Source: Verrucomicrobium spinosum DSM 4136 = JCM 18804 (lineage in GTDB: Bacteria; Verrucomicrobiota; Verrucomicrobiia; Verrucomicrobiales; Verrucomicrobiaceae). Taken from it: DNA of 64,000 bases. Location of the stretch: contig NZ_ABIZ01000001.1 of NCBI RefSeq assembly GCF_000172155.1, positions 6,419,105 through 6,483,104 on the forward strand, read 5' to 3'. The translations under genes and the position numbers were made by a program. Position 1 is the first letter of the stretch. Each line of letters starts with the position of its first letter. The notes beneath the pieces are model-generated. The model was given only the letters and a program-made list of their open reading frames with translations, made no database searches and was not told the origin of the DNA. Below, piece after piece: positions 28,216 through 37,071 of this stretch.

Positions 28216-28998
28216 ATGCCTGCCTCCCCTACCCCGCCCAACTTCCTGGCCAATCTGGCGGGATTGGGGGCGCTGGATGAAGCGGTGGCGCTGCCTCTGG
28301 AGCGCCTTTTTGATGATCTACCGAACCTCGTCTTCTTCATCAAGGATCCGCAGGGGCGGTACCGGTGCGTGAACCGGACGCTGGTGGAGCGCTGCGGGTT
28401 TGATCAAAAGGCGGCGCTGCTGGGTCGGCGGCCGGGTGAGCTCTTCCCCTCAGCGCTGGCATCCAGGTATGAGAAGCAGGATGAACGGGTCATGCAGACG
28501 GGCAAGCCGCTGCTGGATCAACTGGAGCTGCACCTGTATCCCAGTGGTCGCCGGGGCTGGTGCCTGACGAACAAATATCCTCTGATCACCCCCAAGACCG
28601 GGCAACCCGCGGGCGTGATGGGTGTGTCCCGGGATGTGGAGACGCATGCCAAGGGCGAAGCCGCCCGAGGTTTCCCGGAACTCGCGGCGGTGCTGGATCA
28701 TGTGCAGGCGCATCTGGCGAATCCGCCCTCCGTGGAGGATCTGGCGGAGTTCAGCGGGCTGACGGCACACCACTTTGGCCAGCTCGTGGAGAGGTTGTTT
28801 CACATCACCCCGCGGCAGCTCATCATGAAGATCCGTCTGGATGAAGCCCTGCACCTGCTGGCGCAGACGGATGACAGCCTCACGGACATCGCCGTGGCCA
28901 CCGGGTTTTGTGATCAGAGCGCGTTCACCCGGCATTTCCGCAGGATGACCGGGTTGCCGCCCGGTGCGTTTAGGGCGAAGCGGGTGGTTGGTGGTTAG
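28216..28998 (+). CDS. PAS-AraC family transcription regulator
   Basis: The 260-residue protein has an N-terminal PAS domain (about 25-145: LPNLVFFIKDPQGRYRCVNR, then ATGVM-like GVMGVSRDVE) and a C-terminal AraC/XylS double helix-turn-helix (about 155-255: LAEFSGLTAHHFGQLVERLF, then IAVATGFCDQSAFTRHFRRM). The PAS domain probably senses a small ligand or redox state. It follows the hydroxyproline/peptide cluster on the same strand after a repeat-rich spacer, so it is a candidate regulator of that cluster; this is an inference. Confidence 0.88.
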   Translation: MPASPTPPNFLANLAGLGALDEAVALPLERLFDDLPNLVFFIKDPQGRYRCVNRTLVERCGFDQKAALLGRRPGELFPSALASRYEKQDERVMQTGKPLLDQLELHLYPSGRRGWCLTNKYPLITPKTGQPAGVMGVSRDVETHAKGEAARGFPELAAVLDHVQAHLANPPSVEDLAEFSGLTAHHFGQLVERLFHITPRQLIMKIRLDEALHLLAQTDDSLTDIAVATGFCDQSAFTRHFRRMTGLPPGAFRAKRVVGG

Positions 28999-29048
28999 GG
29001 CTCCGTGCTTGGTGCTTGGGCGCGGCGCGATCGGAGACTGGGGTTATG

Positions 29049-29377
29049 TTCGCAAGTTCAAACTTCAGTTTGCCTCAGGCGGGCTGTTGCGAGCTTCAGG
29101 TTGGCGGGCAGGCGTAAACCGATGCGACCGCACATTGTTCCGGTGACGCCAAATGGAACTTCAGCTTCACCGCCTAAAGGCGGAACTCCAACCACGGTGC
29201 GAATGCAGCGGACAGTTTGGAAGTGCAAATGCCCTGTTCGAGGTTTCCTGAAACTTGAGCAGCGGGAGAGGACACCTCACTTTGTTGAAGATCCGCACCA
29301 GGGTTGGAGTTCCGCCTTTAGGCGGTCAGGAGATGCTCACCACGTCCTGAGCAAACTAAAGTTTGTACTACGAACAG
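29049..29377. repeat. Composite repeat cluster
   Basis: AGTTCAAACTTCAGTTTGCC (29055 on) and TGAGCAAACTAAAGTTTGTA (29348 on) are outer repeats facing each other. Inside them lies a second inverted pair: CACCGCCTAAAGGCGGAACT (29168 on) and GGAGTTCCGCCTTTAGGCGG (29307 on). This nested arrangement fills the spacer between the regulator and the PQQ-like gene; no coding region is seen in 28999-29452. Confidence 0.7.
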
Positions 29378-29452
29378 CATCCAGCTTCCGCAAGGCAATG
29401 GACGACCTCAGACAACTCAATTGTCCAACACCTTGACCACTGACGCACTGGC

Positions 29453-30736
29453 TCACCGGCCTATACACCAAAGGTTCCTGTACCCGCGAATAAACAGCTC
29501 CCCGTCTGACACGGCGATGGAGGCGATGACGCGCTCGCCGAGGGAGTTCGTGGAAACCAGTTCAAACTTGAGGGCGGCTTTGAAGATGAAGCAGTCGCCG
29601 CCCTGGTTCACGGCGTAGAGGAGATCGCCGCTGCGCACGAGGGAGGACCAGTTTTGGCCGCTGGGGCCGGGGCCTTTGAGGCGCTCGCTCCAGACCATCT
29701 CGCCGGTCTTGAGATCCCGGCACTCGGCGATGCCGCCATCACTGAGGATGTAGTGCCGCCCTTCATAGAGGACGCCGCTGCCGATGCGCTGGCTGACTTT
29801 GGGCAGATGCCAGAGGCGGTGGGTGGCGGTGACATCCCCGCTGCCGCCGGCCTTCACGGCCAGAGCCATGCCGCCAAAGCCGCCCATGCCAACCACGATG
29901 CCATCGGCCTCGGAGTAGAGGGGTGAATTGTACACCAGGGGGTTCAGCCCGGCGCAGGTCCAGAGTTCCTTGCCCGTTATGGGATCGAACGCGCAGGCGC
30001 GCCCCGGGTAGGTCATGATGAGCTCGTAGCGACTGCCGACCTTCCGCAGCAGCGGATCGCTCCAGGAGCCGAGCCAGGTTTTGTTCCCCTCCTCGCCCGA
30101 AGCGCCGCCGGGTTCCTTGTGCTCCCAGAGGGTCTTGCCCGTCTTCTTGTCCACACAGAGCAGGGCGGTGTTCTCCCCGGGGCCGAAGTTCAAGAACACG
30201 CGGTCACCGGCCAGCACGGGTGAGGCGGCATTGCCCCAGATGTGATGTTGTTTCCCGAGATCCGTGCGGTGCCAGAGCTCCTTCCCGGCGAAGTCGTAGG
30301 CATAGAGCCCGGCGGAGCCAAAGGAGACCACGACCCGCTCGCCATCGGTGGCGGGTGAGGCGGAGCAGTAGGGGTTGGTGGCGTGGGTGGTCTCGGGCTC
30401 GGTGTAGCTCACGCCCTGCTGCCAGAGCACCTTGCCGGTCTTGCGATCCAGGCACAAGAGCTCGCGTCGACCGCCCGCCGCCGCCTGGGTGAGGAAGACC
30501 TTGTCCCCCCAGACCACGGGAGTGGAGTTGCCCCGGTCCGGGAGGGGCACCTTCCACTTCACATTGGCGGAGGTGGCGCTCCAGGTGGTGGGCAGGCCGG
30601 TCTCCTCCGTGACGCCATCGCCACTAGGCCCCCGCCAGGAGGGCCAGTTGGCACCTTGAACCTGGGCCAGCGGGTGCAGGGAACCCGCCAGCACGAGACT
30701 GGCGGCCAGGGAGCCGAGGAAGCGCGGTGTTTTCAT
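29453..30736 (-). CDS. Secreted PQQ-like beta-propeller protein
   Basis: An exported WD40/PQQ-like quinoprotein-fold propeller. Repeated blade motifs are visible: LLCLDRKTGKVLWQQ, LYAYDFAGKELWH, LLCVDKKTGKTLWE, ACAFDPITGKELWT and ECRDLKTGEMVWSE. The start at 30736 gives a signal peptide (MKTPRFLGSLAASLVLAGSL). The opening NWPSWRGPSGDGVTEETGLP is the form common in Planctomycetes and Verrucomicrobia. No cofactor ligands are evident, so it is unlikely to be a dehydrogenase; the role is unknown. It is downstream of a paralogue on the same strand. Confidence 0.9.
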   Translation of the reverse strand: MKTPRFLGSLAASLVLAGSLHPLAQVQGANWPSWRGPSGDGVTEETGLPTTWSATSANVKWKVPLPDRGNSTPVVWGDKVFLTQAAAGGRRELLCLDRKTGKVLWQQGVSYTEPETTHATNPYCSASPATDGERVVVSFGSAGLYAYDFAGKELWHRTDLGKQHHIWGNAASPVLAGDRVFLNFGPGENTALLCVDKKTGKTLWEHKEPGGASGEEGNKTWLGSWSDPLLRKVGSRYELIMTYPGRACAFDPITGKELWTCAGLNPLVYNSPLYSEADGIVVGMGGFGGMALAVKAGGSGDVTATHRLWHLPKVSQRIGSGVLYEGRHYILSDGGIAECRDLKTGEMVWSERLKGPGPSGQNWSSLVRSGDLLYAVNQGGDCFIFKAALKFELVSTNSLGERVIASIAVSDGELFIRGYRNLWCIGR

Positions 30737-30830
30737 GGTTCGAGAGGTCACACAGGGAACAGGTCCTCCACAAAACCACTCCGCGCCCTCCCCCGCTCAC
30801 TTTTAACTTTTCACTCTCAACTTTTTACTT

Positions 30831-32084
30831 CTAGCCTTTCACATCATAGCAATGGATCAGCTCCTGATCGCGCAGGTAGAGCTTGCCACCGCTGACGACG
30901 GGATGGGTCCAGATCTTGCCCTTGGGGTTGCGCTGGGCGGTCTGGGGTCCGAGCTGGAAGCGGCCTTTCTCGTTCCACCCGTTCGGGGAGGCCTCGATGA
31001 GCACCACGTTGCCGGAGTTTTCCTCCAGGAGGTAGAGCATGCCATCGGCGCAATGGATCGCGCCTTTGCCCAGCTTGCCGCGCTCGGCCCACTGGACTTC
31101 GCCAGTCTTGAAGTTCTGGCAGGTCCAGCCACCCTTGTCGGAGTGGCCGTAGAGGTAGTCGCCCACCAGGATGACGCCGCCGTGGTGGTTCACCATGTTG
31201 GTGTTCTCATACAGGAACTCGGGCTCGCCCGTCCCTTGCAGCTTTACGGACTTGCAACCCACGCCATAACCGGCGGCCACATAGACCTGTCCTGCATCGT
31301 AGATCGGCGTGGGAATCACGGCCGTCTTCCCGGGGAAGGCCACCTTCCAGAGCACAGAGCCGTCCTTGGCGCTGATGCCGGCAAAGTTCTGCATGGTGAG
31401 CTGCACGTACTGACGCACGCCGTTAAACTCGATAGGCACGAGGGAGGCGTATTGGGCGCCATCCGTCCACTCAGAGGATTGCCAGACCTGCTTGCCGGTC
31501 AGCTTGTCCAGGGCGAGCACGGCGCCCTTGGTCCCTCCTGGAGTGACGACCACCTGATTACCATCCACCAGCGGACTTTCGCAATAGCCCCAGCCGGGGA
31601 CCTTGCCGCCAGCATCAGTCAGGCTGGCCTTCCAGATCACCTTGCCATCCTTGGCACTGACACAGGCGAGGTCGCCCTTGCCACCCAGGGCATAGACGCG
31701 ATCGCCATCGACGGTGGGGGAGCTACGCGGGCCGTCGCCCCAACCGTTAGTCAAAAGCGGGCCGATGCTGACGGTCCACTTCTCCTTCCCGGTGGCGACA
31801 TCCACGGCGATGAGGTGTTCCTCGAACTCCTTGGCCCCCAGGGTGTAGAGCGTGCCGCCCACAACGGCAAAGCCGGAGTAGCCCAGACCGGCCCCCTCAA
31901 AGGTCCAGACCTTCTTCGGGCCATCGGCGGACCAAGATTTCAGCAGGCCGGTTTCTTTGGAGATGTCCTTTCGGTCGGCACCGCGGAAGGTGGGCCAGTC
32001 ATTGGCTTGGGAAGAGGGCTGGAAGGAGGCGAGCATGCCCGCAAAGGCACACAGCGTGAAGGCGGTGGAAGAGAAGGTTTTCAT
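30831..32084 (-). CDS. Secreted PQQ-like beta-propeller protein (paralogue)
   Basis: This is a paralogue of the next gene downstream, with blades LIAVDVATGKEKWTV, LACVSAKDGKVIWKA, VLALDKLTGKQVWQS, FAGISAKDGSVLWKV and CQNFKTGEVQWAE. The start at 32084 gives the signal peptide MKTFSSTAFTLCAFAGMLAS; the frame extends 12 residues upstream. The opening NDWPTFRGADRKDISKETGL matches the family. It is probably periplasmic and non-enzymatic. The gap to the paralogue is 94 bases, so the two are probably one transcript that arose by tandem duplication. Confidence 0.9.
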   Translation of the reverse strand: MKTFSSTAFTLCAFAGMLASFQPSSQANDWPTFRGADRKDISKETGLLKSWSADGPKKVWTFEGAGLGYSGFAVVGGTLYTLGAKEFEEHLIAVDVATGKEKWTVSIGPLLTNGWGDGPRSSPTVDGDRVYALGGKGDLACVSAKDGKVIWKASLTDAGGKVPGWGYCESPLVDGNQVVVTPGGTKGAVLALDKLTGKQVWQSSEWTDGAQYASLVPIEFNGVRQYVQLTMQNFAGISAKDGSVLWKVAFPGKTAVIPTPIYDAGQVYVAAGYGVGCKSVKLQGTGEPEFLYENTNMVNHHGGVILVGDYLYGHSDKGGWTCQNFKTGEVQWAERGKLGKGAIHCADGMLYLLEENSGNVVLIEASPNGWNEKGRFQLGPQTAQRNPKGKIWTHPVVSGGKLYLRDQELIHCYDVKG

Positions 32085-32198
32085 GGCAGGCAATGGGGTA
32101 AAACGCCGTCGCGTTTTCAAAGCTTGCCAGAAACGACCGCGCTTCTGAAAGATTTTTCACTTTCACAAAAATATATGCGCGATGGCGCATGCTTTTTT

Positions 32199-32297
32199 AA
32201 ACTTCAAAATTCAAATGCCAAACTTCAACATGGGCCAGCCGTCACAGGGGCACCAAGCCCGCCCCCTGTGAAGTTTGACGTTTGAATTTTGAAGTTT
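32199..32297. repeat. Long CTTCAAA-type inverted repeat
   Basis: The 29-bp left arm starting AAACTTCAAAATTCAAATGC (32199-32227) pairs, with about two mismatches, with the right arm ending TTTGAATTTTGAAGTTT (32269-32297). The 41-base loop contains a CACAGGGGC/GCCCCCTGTG hairpin. It starts just beyond the stop of pgsA and ahead of the PQQ-like gene, so it may end pgsA transcription. Confidence 0.7.
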
Positions 32298-32306
32298 TGC
32301 CCTCCC

Positions 32307-32912
32307 TCACGCATCTCCAAACAACCGCCGGTTCTTCCAGAAGTAGCTGAAGCCCGACACAATGGTGAGGCCAGCCATCATGATGATGCAGATGAGGCCG
32401 AAGACGGCGGGGGAAAACGGGACCCAGGAGAAGGCCGGGGCCAGCCAGCGGAACATCGGCTCAGCCGTAGAGGCGTAGAGCAGGAAGTAACAGACGGTGA
32501 TGATCTGCCAGACCATCTTGTGCTTGCCCAGCTTCTCCGCCGCGAGGACAACCCCGGCATTGGAAGCAATCTGGCGGATGCCGGTGACGAAAAACTCACG
32601 GGCGAGAATGGCGATCACGATCCAGACATCCAGAGCGATCTTGCCATTGGGCAACGGCACCTCCGGCGTGGCCAGCATGATGAGCGCGGCCGTCATAAGG
32701 ATCTTGTCCGCCAGCGGGTCCATGAGCTTGCCGAAGTTCGTCACCAGATTCCGGCTGCGAGCGAGGTGGCCATCGAGGTAGTCCGTGATCGACGCCAGGG
32801 CGAAGACCAACAGGGCGATGGAGATACGGTTGGCCAGGGGCAGATGGAACAGCACCACAAACACCGCCGTGAGGATGAGGCGAAGGACGGTGAGCTGGTT
32901 GGGAAGGTTCAT
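32307..32912 (-). CDS. pgsA: CDP-diacylglycerol-glycerol-3-phosphate 3-phosphatidyltransferase
   Basis: It makes phosphatidylglycerophosphate from CDP-diacylglycerol and glycerol 3-phosphate in the inner membrane. The CDP-alcohol phosphotransferase signature D-G-x2-A-R-x8-G-x3-D-x3-D is complete in DGHLARSRNLVTNFGKLMDP with LAD following. The start MNLPNQLTVLRLILTAVFVV is typical, and about five or six membrane segments are seen in 201 residues. It is probably essential and stands alone between repeat-containing spacers. Confidence 0.93.
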   Translation of the reverse strand: MNLPNQLTVLRLILTAVFVVLFHLPLANRISIALLVFALASITDYLDGHLARSRNLVTNFGKLMDPLADKILMTAALIMLATPEVPLPNGKIALDVWIVIAILAREFFVTGIRQIASNAGVVLAAEKLGKHKMVWQIITVCYFLLYASTAEPMFRWLAPAFSWVPFSPAVFGLICIIMMAGLTIVSGFSYFWKNRRLFGDA

Positions 32913-33056
32913 GGAGTCGATGATACTGGCAGGCGCGGCGGACGGAAGCCGGAGGGGACGGGGCTTGTTAGCCGCGGTGCCATCCCTGTGTCAAACCACG
33001 ATTCGGTGAGAGAAGATATTTCCCAAGATTCGCCCGGTGAGGGGCTTGTGGGGGCG

Positions 33057-33410
33057 TTAAGCCACCCGCAGCGCGACAAATCCGGACTCCCTGCACACGG
33101 CGGCGGCGGTCTCGACGGAGAGCACAGTGCCCACCGCAGCAAAGATCTTCATGCCCAACAGGGCAATAACCACATCATACGGAGCCACCTGCAGCACCAG
33201 TGCCAGGGTATCCACAGTGGGAGAATCCGGCAGCACGACGGCCTTCTGGGGCCGCATGTGCCCGCCTAGGGATGGCAGGAGCGGGCCAAGCACCTCTTGG
33301 GCGGTGTATGCTTCGGTAAGGTCGGAGCACCCGTCTGGCAGGAGGATGACGCGCGGGGTTTCCGCGCCCTGTGGGTACACGTGAAACTCGTCAGCGTCGT
33401 CAGCACTCAT
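33057..33410 (-). CDS. Hypothetical protein
   Basis: A 117-residue frame from the ATG at 33410 (MSADDADEFHVYPQ) has alternating hydrophobic strands and helices (PRVILLPDGCSDLTEAYTAQ, then VVIALLGMKIFAAVGTVLSV). I do not recognise it. No signal peptide is seen. The longer open frame up to 33503 is not protein-like upstream of this start. It sits between pgsA and moaE on the same strand. Confidence 0.55.
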   Translation of the reverse strand: MSADDADEFHVYPQGAETPRVILLPDGCSDLTEAYTAQEVLGPLLPSLGGHMRPQKAVVLPDSPTVDTLALVLQVAPYDVVIALLGMKIFAAVGTVLSVETAAAVCRESGFVALRVA

Positions 33411-33486
33411 GGAGCTCTGGGGGCCGTTCCGCCCGCACCTCGGAATTCCTTGTTTTAGCTCAAACCGGGCCGGGAGGGGAGGGCAA

Positions 33487-33557
33487 AAGACTTCAAACTT
33501 CAATGTCGAAGTCCTGTGGTCACGAGCCGGAACGCTGAAGTTTGAGATTTGGAGTTT
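33487..33557. repeat. CTTCAAA-type inverted repeat at the moaE 3' end
   Basis: AGACTTCAAACTTCAATG (33488 on) faces GCTGAAGTTTGAGATTTGGA and GTTT (33534-33557) around about 28 bases. It overlaps the moaE stop codon region and could act as its terminator stem. Confidence 0.5.
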
Positions 33558-33960
33558 ATTCCGCCTTCACCCACACCGGCTTCTTCCAAATGGGCACGAT
33601 GGTCTTGATCTCTTTGAGGTACCAGCGGCAGATCTCGAAGGCCTCCGCGCTGTGCTTGGTCCATACGCGGATGAGGATGCTGGGCTCCCGATCGGCCACG
33701 AAGCCGAGGCGGTGCTGGATGAAGACGCGGTGGGGCAGCTGCTCGGCCTGGCCACGCTGGCAGAGGCGCTCCAGCTCCTTTTCCGCCATGGGGCGGTACA
33801 CGCTGTAGTCGATGCCCGAGATCGGACGCCCCTCCTCCTGGCCACGGACGGTGCCCAGAAACTGGACCTCCGCCCCCTCCTCTGCCGCAAAGACGGCCGG
33901 GGCGGGCAGGATGGGATCGGCAATCAACTGGTACTCAAACGGTGACGGCAGGGCGGACAT
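33556..33960 (-). CDS. moaE: Molybdopterin synthase catalytic (large) subunit
   Basis: MoaE transfers sulfur from MoaD thiocarboxylate to precursor Z in molybdenum cofactor synthesis. The family blocks are GAEVQFLGTVRGQEEGRPIS, a YSVYRPMAEKEL segment, the catalytic-site HRLGFVADREPSILIRV and EICRWYLKEIKTIVPIWKK. Length is 134 residues from the start at 33960; the upstream open frame lacks homology. MoaD and other moa genes are not in the window, so this copy is isolated. Confidence 0.92.
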   Translation of the reverse strand: MSALPSPFEYQLIADPILPAPAVFAAEEGAEVQFLGTVRGQEEGRPISGIDYSVYRPMAEKELERLCQRGQAEQLPHRVFIQHRLGFVADREPSILIRVWTKHSAEAFEICRWYLKEIKTIVPIWKKPVWVKAE

Positions 33961-34190
33961 GGACAGGTGACCATTCCGACACCCCGGCGAAACATCAAGT
34001 TCAAGTGCCCTCGCCCCGCTCCCGTGGGAGTCACGGCAACCGGGGGCAAAGGCCGTCCTCTCCCCGGGCTGGCTCATGGCCCCCATGAATAATTTCCCGT
34101 TTGCGATTTGCCTCAGGGAGGTTAACTCCCTCCCCGCCCAATTCCGGGCGTCGGGCGTCTCAACACACCGCCAACCACCTACACCCTACC

Positions 34191-35630
34191 ATGTCAAAAA
34201 GCGATTTCGGACTCATCGGCCTTGCCGTGATGGGCCAGAACCTTGTCCTGAATGTGGAAAGCCGCGGCTTCCAGGTTTCTGTTTTCAACCGTACCGGCTC
34301 CGTCACCGACGAGTTCATCGCCAAGCATCCGGGCAAGAAACTGGTGGGAGCGAAGACGCTGGAAGAGTTTGTGCAGAGCCTGGCCACGCCCCGGAAGATC
34401 CAGATCATGGTGAAATCCACCGCGGTGAAGGACAGCGACCGTGACGCGGTGGACGCGGTGATCGAGCAGCTCATCCCCCTCCTCGACAAGGGCGACATCG
34501 TCATCGACGGCGGCAACAGCTTCTACCAGACCACGGAGCGCCGCGACGCCTATCTCGCTGAAAAAGGCCTCCGCTTCATCGGCGCTGGCGTTTCCGGCGG
34601 TGAAGAAGGCGCCCGTAAAGGCCCCTCCATCATGCCCGGCGGCCCTGCCAGTACCTGGGAGGTGATGAAGCCCATCTTTGAGAGCATCTCCGCCAAGGTG
34701 GACGGTGAGCCCTGCGTCATCCACATCGGCCCCGGCGGCGCTGGCCACTACGTGAAGATGATCCACAACGGCATTGAGTACGGCGACATGCAGCTCATCT
34801 GCGAAGCCTACAACATCTTCAAGCACGCTGGCTTCACGACCGCTGAGATTGCTGCGATCTTCAACGAGTGGAACGAAGGCGACCTCCAGAGCTACCTCAT
34901 CCAGATCACCGGCAAGGCCCTTGAGCAGGTGGACGCCGAGACCGGCAAGTCCGTGGTCGAGCTCATCGTGGACAAGGCCGGCCAGAAAGGCACCGGCCAG
35001 TGGACGCTCCTCAACGCCGCGGAAAACGCGGTGGTGATCAGCACCATCAACGCCGCCGTGGAGGCCCGCATCCTCTCCAGCCAGAAGAAGCAGCGCGTGG
35101 CAGCCAGCAAGGAGCTGACCGGCCCGACCGCCAACATCACGACCGACAAGGCTGAACTGGTGAAGAAGGTGCACGACGCCCTCTACGCCTCCAAGATCAT
35201 CTCCTACGCACAGGGTCTGGACCTCATCAAGACCATGGGCGAGAAGAAGAGCTGGGGCCTCGACCTCGGTCGCATCGCCGCCATCTGGCGTGGCGGTTGC
35301 ATCATCCGTGCGCGTTTCCTCAACCGCATCACGGACGCCTACCGCACCAATGCCAGCCTGGTGAACCTGATGCTCGACCCGTTCTTCAAGGGCGTGCTCA
35401 GCGAGACCCAGCAGAACTGGCGCGAAGTGGTGTCCCTCGCCACCCTGAACGGCATCCCCGCTCCGGCCTTCTCCGCCTCCCTGGGCTACTACGACAGCTA
35501 CCGCGCCGAGCGTCTGCCGGCCAACCTGCTGCAGGCCCAGCGCGACTTCTTCGGTGCTCACACCTATGAGCGCCTGGACAAGCCCGAAGGCGAGTTCTTC
35601 CACACCGAGTGGCCTGAGGTGATTGGGTGA
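34191..35630 (+). CDS. gnd: 6-phosphogluconate dehydrogenase (decarboxylating)
   Basis: It oxidises 6-phosphogluconate to ribulose 5-phosphate, CO2 and NADPH in the pentose phosphate pathway. The nucleotide-binding motif GLIGLAVMGQNLVLNVESRG opens the protein, with NRT after strand 2 for NADP. Catalytic blocks are FIGAGVSGGEEGARKGPSIM, HIGPGGAGHYVKMIHNGIEY and IAAIWRGGCIIRARFL. Length is 479 residues from 34191, normal for the homodimeric form; the frame extends upstream to 34101 without homology. A strong terminator follows. Confidence 0.97.
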   Translation: MSKSDFGLIGLAVMGQNLVLNVESRGFQVSVFNRTGSVTDEFIAKHPGKKLVGAKTLEEFVQSLATPRKIQIMVKSTAVKDSDRDAVDAVIEQLIPLLDKGDIVIDGGNSFYQTTERRDAYLAEKGLRFIGAGVSGGEEGARKGPSIMPGGPASTWEVMKPIFESISAKVDGEPCVIHIGPGGAGHYVKMIHNGIEYGDMQLICEAYNIFKHAGFTTAEIAAIFNEWNEGDLQSYLIQITGKALEQVDAETGKSVVELIVDKAGQKGTGQWTLLNAAENAVVISTINAAVEARILSSQKKQRVAASKELTGPTANITTDKAELVKKVHDALYASKIISYAQGLDLIKTMGEKKSWGLDLGRIAAIWRGGCIIRARFLNRITDAYRTNASLVNLMLDPFFKGVLSETQQNWREVVSLATLNGIPAPAFSASLGYYDSYRAERLPANLLQAQRDFFGAHTYERLDKPEGEFFHTEWPEVIG

Positions 35631-35662
35631 TTGGGGTGTTGATTGATTGACTGTTAATTGAG

Positions 35663-35698
35663 AGCGGGAGATGGCATTGGCCGTCTCCCGCTTTTTTG
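35663..35698 (+). terminator. Rho-independent terminator of gnd
   Basis: A 12-bp stem AGCGGGAGATGG / CCGTCTCCCGCT (one G-T pair) with a 6-base loop is followed by TTTTTT, 33 bases after the gnd stop. Confidence 0.92.
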
Positions 35699-35763
35699 TT
35701 TGGGGGGGGAATTGGACGTTAAGGGTTACGAGTTAGATGCTCGGAGTGGGAGTTTGGAAGCTG

Positions 35764-35848
35764 TTTGTAGTTCAAACTTTAGCTTGATCAGGACGCGCTA
35801 CCCCAGATCGACTGAGGCAAACTGAAGTTTGAACTACGAACCGCTTCC
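35764..35848. repeat. Inverted pair of TTGAACTAC-type repeats
   Basis: TTGTAGTTCAAACTTTAGCT (35765 on) faces GCAAACTGAAGTTTGAACTA (35817 on). It matches the pair at 9005-9092. The rest of 35631-36401 holds further hairpins, such as CCACGGGTCGACC/CTACCCGTGG near 35980, and no gene. Confidence 0.7.
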
Positions 35849-36120
35849 AACAACTTTGCGATTGGGTTGTTTCCTTGTTTGCCAAGTGTGAAAGGCCACG
35901 CCGCAACGAACGCAGGGATATTTGCCACCAATGAATCCACACACACCATTGCATCGAACCCGGAGGGTTCACCATGCATAGCCACGGGTCGACCAAGCGT
36001 AGCGAGGGCTACCCGTGGACAGACGTCCAGACCTGCTACCACGGAGTGGTAGGCCCATCGCGTCGCCCACCCCCTCAGTTTCCCCGCAAGTTCACTTCCG
36101 TCCGGGCAGTTCAATACTTC

Positions 36121-36218
36121 GCGCCTTCGTGCCTTTGTGTGAGAATACGCATTCCCCGCTCCGGCGAACCGGGCCGATTGCCAATCGGCGGCACAGCAGA
36201 TTGACAATCTGCGCTACC
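36121..36218. repeat. About 95-bp intergenic repeat with GCCGATTGCCAATCGGC palindrome
   Basis: It aligns over its length with 43841-43932: CCTTTGTGTGAGAATACGCA versus CCTTCGTGTGCGAAAACGCG, then TTCCCCGCT, then the shared palindrome, then CAATCTGCGCTAC. Same orientation. Confidence 0.7.
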
Positions 36219-36401
36219 AGGCTGCGGTGTGTTTGGTGGCATTTGGTTCTCGTCCAGGAGGGACGCTGGACAGTAGGCGGTGGTGCCAACCACCGGATCA
36301 CAACGCCCTTCCCTTGGCGTCCCGGTGGGACGCCGGATCGTGGCAACCCCCTTCTCTCCCCTTGCCTCCTCTACCGCAAACGGGGTATTTTCCATCCTGC
36401 C

Positions 36402-37016
36402 ATGAAACCTCTCCTCATCGCCTCGTTCCTGTTCGCGCTGGTCCTGGCCGCGCCTGCGGCGGCCCCGCTCTCTCCTGAAGCCAGGGCGGATTTTGCGTGG
36501 TTTGAAACCCTGGGATTCCCCGCTACCAAAAATGCTGAATCGGCGGAAATTCGCCGAGCCGATGATGAAGGCGAAATTAACACCCCGTCGAGACTCACAT
36601 TTGTTCTTCAACAGAAGGAGGAAACTTCACTATTCTGGACGCCTATTTGTGTCCTGTGGGCAAACGAAGAGGAGAAACAGCCACTTCGCCCCGCTTTGAC
36701 GAGTTGAATTAAATGGCCAAGTCTCATGCCGAACGACTCTCCTGCCGACCGCCTCGTGAGGTTTGGAAGACCCGCGGTCCCCATGCTCATTGAGGCGCTC
36801 GCAGACGAACGACCGACCCGATCTGTCAACTTCAGCCGAAGCTCCTGGTTTTCCCATCGCATGCTCACTGTGGGCGACTGTGTCGCCATTATTCTGTCAA
36901 AGATTGCTGGCCAGAACTTTCGATTTCATCATCCGGATCATGTTGAGGAACTGCCGCCCGGTGAATATGATCGCGTCCGTCAGGCGGTCCAGAGTTGGTG
37001 GGAGAAGTCCAAGTGA
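36402..37016 (+). pseudogene. Decayed secreted-protein gene with internal deletion
   Basis: The 5' piece (36402-36707) encodes a signal peptide (MKPLLIASFLFALVLAAPA) and the start of a secreted protein (ADFAWFETLGFPATKN), then drifts into unrelated sequence. The 3' piece, 36726-37016, is in another frame and encodes ADRLVRFGRPAVPMLIEALA and WFSHRMLTVGDCVAIILSKI. From memory, both pieces resemble opposite ends of one family of secreted proteins of several hundred residues, so the middle appears lost. Two independent small genes are the alternative. Confidence 0.55.
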
Positions 37017-37071
37017 CATGTCAATGCGCGGATCCGAGGTCCTCCTGGGACCAACTCCGAAGGGAGTCTGC

